Shown piece by piece: positions 5,283-5,330 of a DNA stretch of 5,330 bases. The stretch is from Erysipelotrichaceae bacterium (lineage in GTDB: Bacteria; Bacillota_I; Bacilli_A; Erysipelotrichales; Erysipelotrichaceae), in assembly GCA_900754715.1 (NCBI GenBank), contig CAAEDX010000002.1, forward strand, positions 1-5,330, given 5' to 3'. Each line of letters starts with the position of its first letter. The stretch's first letter is position 1. Both the position numbers and the translations under genes were made by a program. The notes under the pieces were generated by a model. The model did not search any database, had not been told where the DNA came from, and saw only the letters and a list, made by a program, of their open reading frames with translations.

Positions 5283-5330
5283 TTTTTATGTACTAATTCA
5301 ATGGCAGTCCGCGCAAGATGATAGAAAAAA

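Noticed and set aside
5293..5330. Possible C-terminus of another minus-strand gene (eleven codons ending at 5293, reading ...LRGLPLN)
   Set aside because: Too short to support. It could be the end of a transposase or any other gene, but an open frame of this length is expected by chance.
1..5330. CRISPR array, tRNA, rRNA or attachment site
   Set aside because: I looked for regularly spaced direct repeats, tRNA cloverleaf features and rRNA landmarks on both strands and found none.

Overview
The window looks chromosomal and comes from a low-to-medium G+C Firmicute (Bacillota). A member of the Erysipelotrichaceae or a relative is my best guess. This rests on protein style (a NatA-type ATPase, a trigger factor of firmicute type, strong AGGAGG-type ribosome sites) and on the gene order TPR-like protein - tig - lon. 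The assignment is an inference and was not tested by any search. Every gene I accept lies on the minus strand, so transcription runs from high to low coordinates.

Right edge (about 4882-5330): a 121-residue, very acidic hypothetical protein in DNA visibly richer in A+T than the rest. Hand counts give 18/60 G+C at 5101-5160 against 37/60 at 601-660. A perfect 12-bp palindrome lies between its possible -10 box and its ribosome site.

Middle (2638-4585): a two-gene ABC exporter operon, a NatA-type ATPase followed by a NatB-type ABC-2 permease, with the two reading frames overlapping. The 296-bp region before it carries the most interesting signal in the window. A consensus -35 box (TTGACA) and a near-consensus -10 box (TATGAT) are separated by 19 bp, and 10 of those are an uninterrupted run of G on the transcribed-sense strand. 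This is the architecture of a phase-variable promoter, in which slippage of the homopolymer changes the -35/-10 spacing.

Between the exporter and the next operon (2353-2637) is a non-coding stretch with a probable exporter terminator, two imperfect inverted repeats (one with alternative pairings and a tiny ORF with a Shine-Dalgarno site in its loop), and a good extended -10 promoter firing into the next operon.

Left half (1-2352): a protein-quality-control operon. It consists of a helical, TPR-like protein of unknown function (DUF3196-like), trigger factor (tig), and the first 87 codons of the Lon protease, which runs off the left edge. A short strong terminator-type hairpin sits in the tig-lon gap, directly before the lon ribosome site, and may throttle lon expression. 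clpX, which lies between tig and lon in Bacillus, is absent here.
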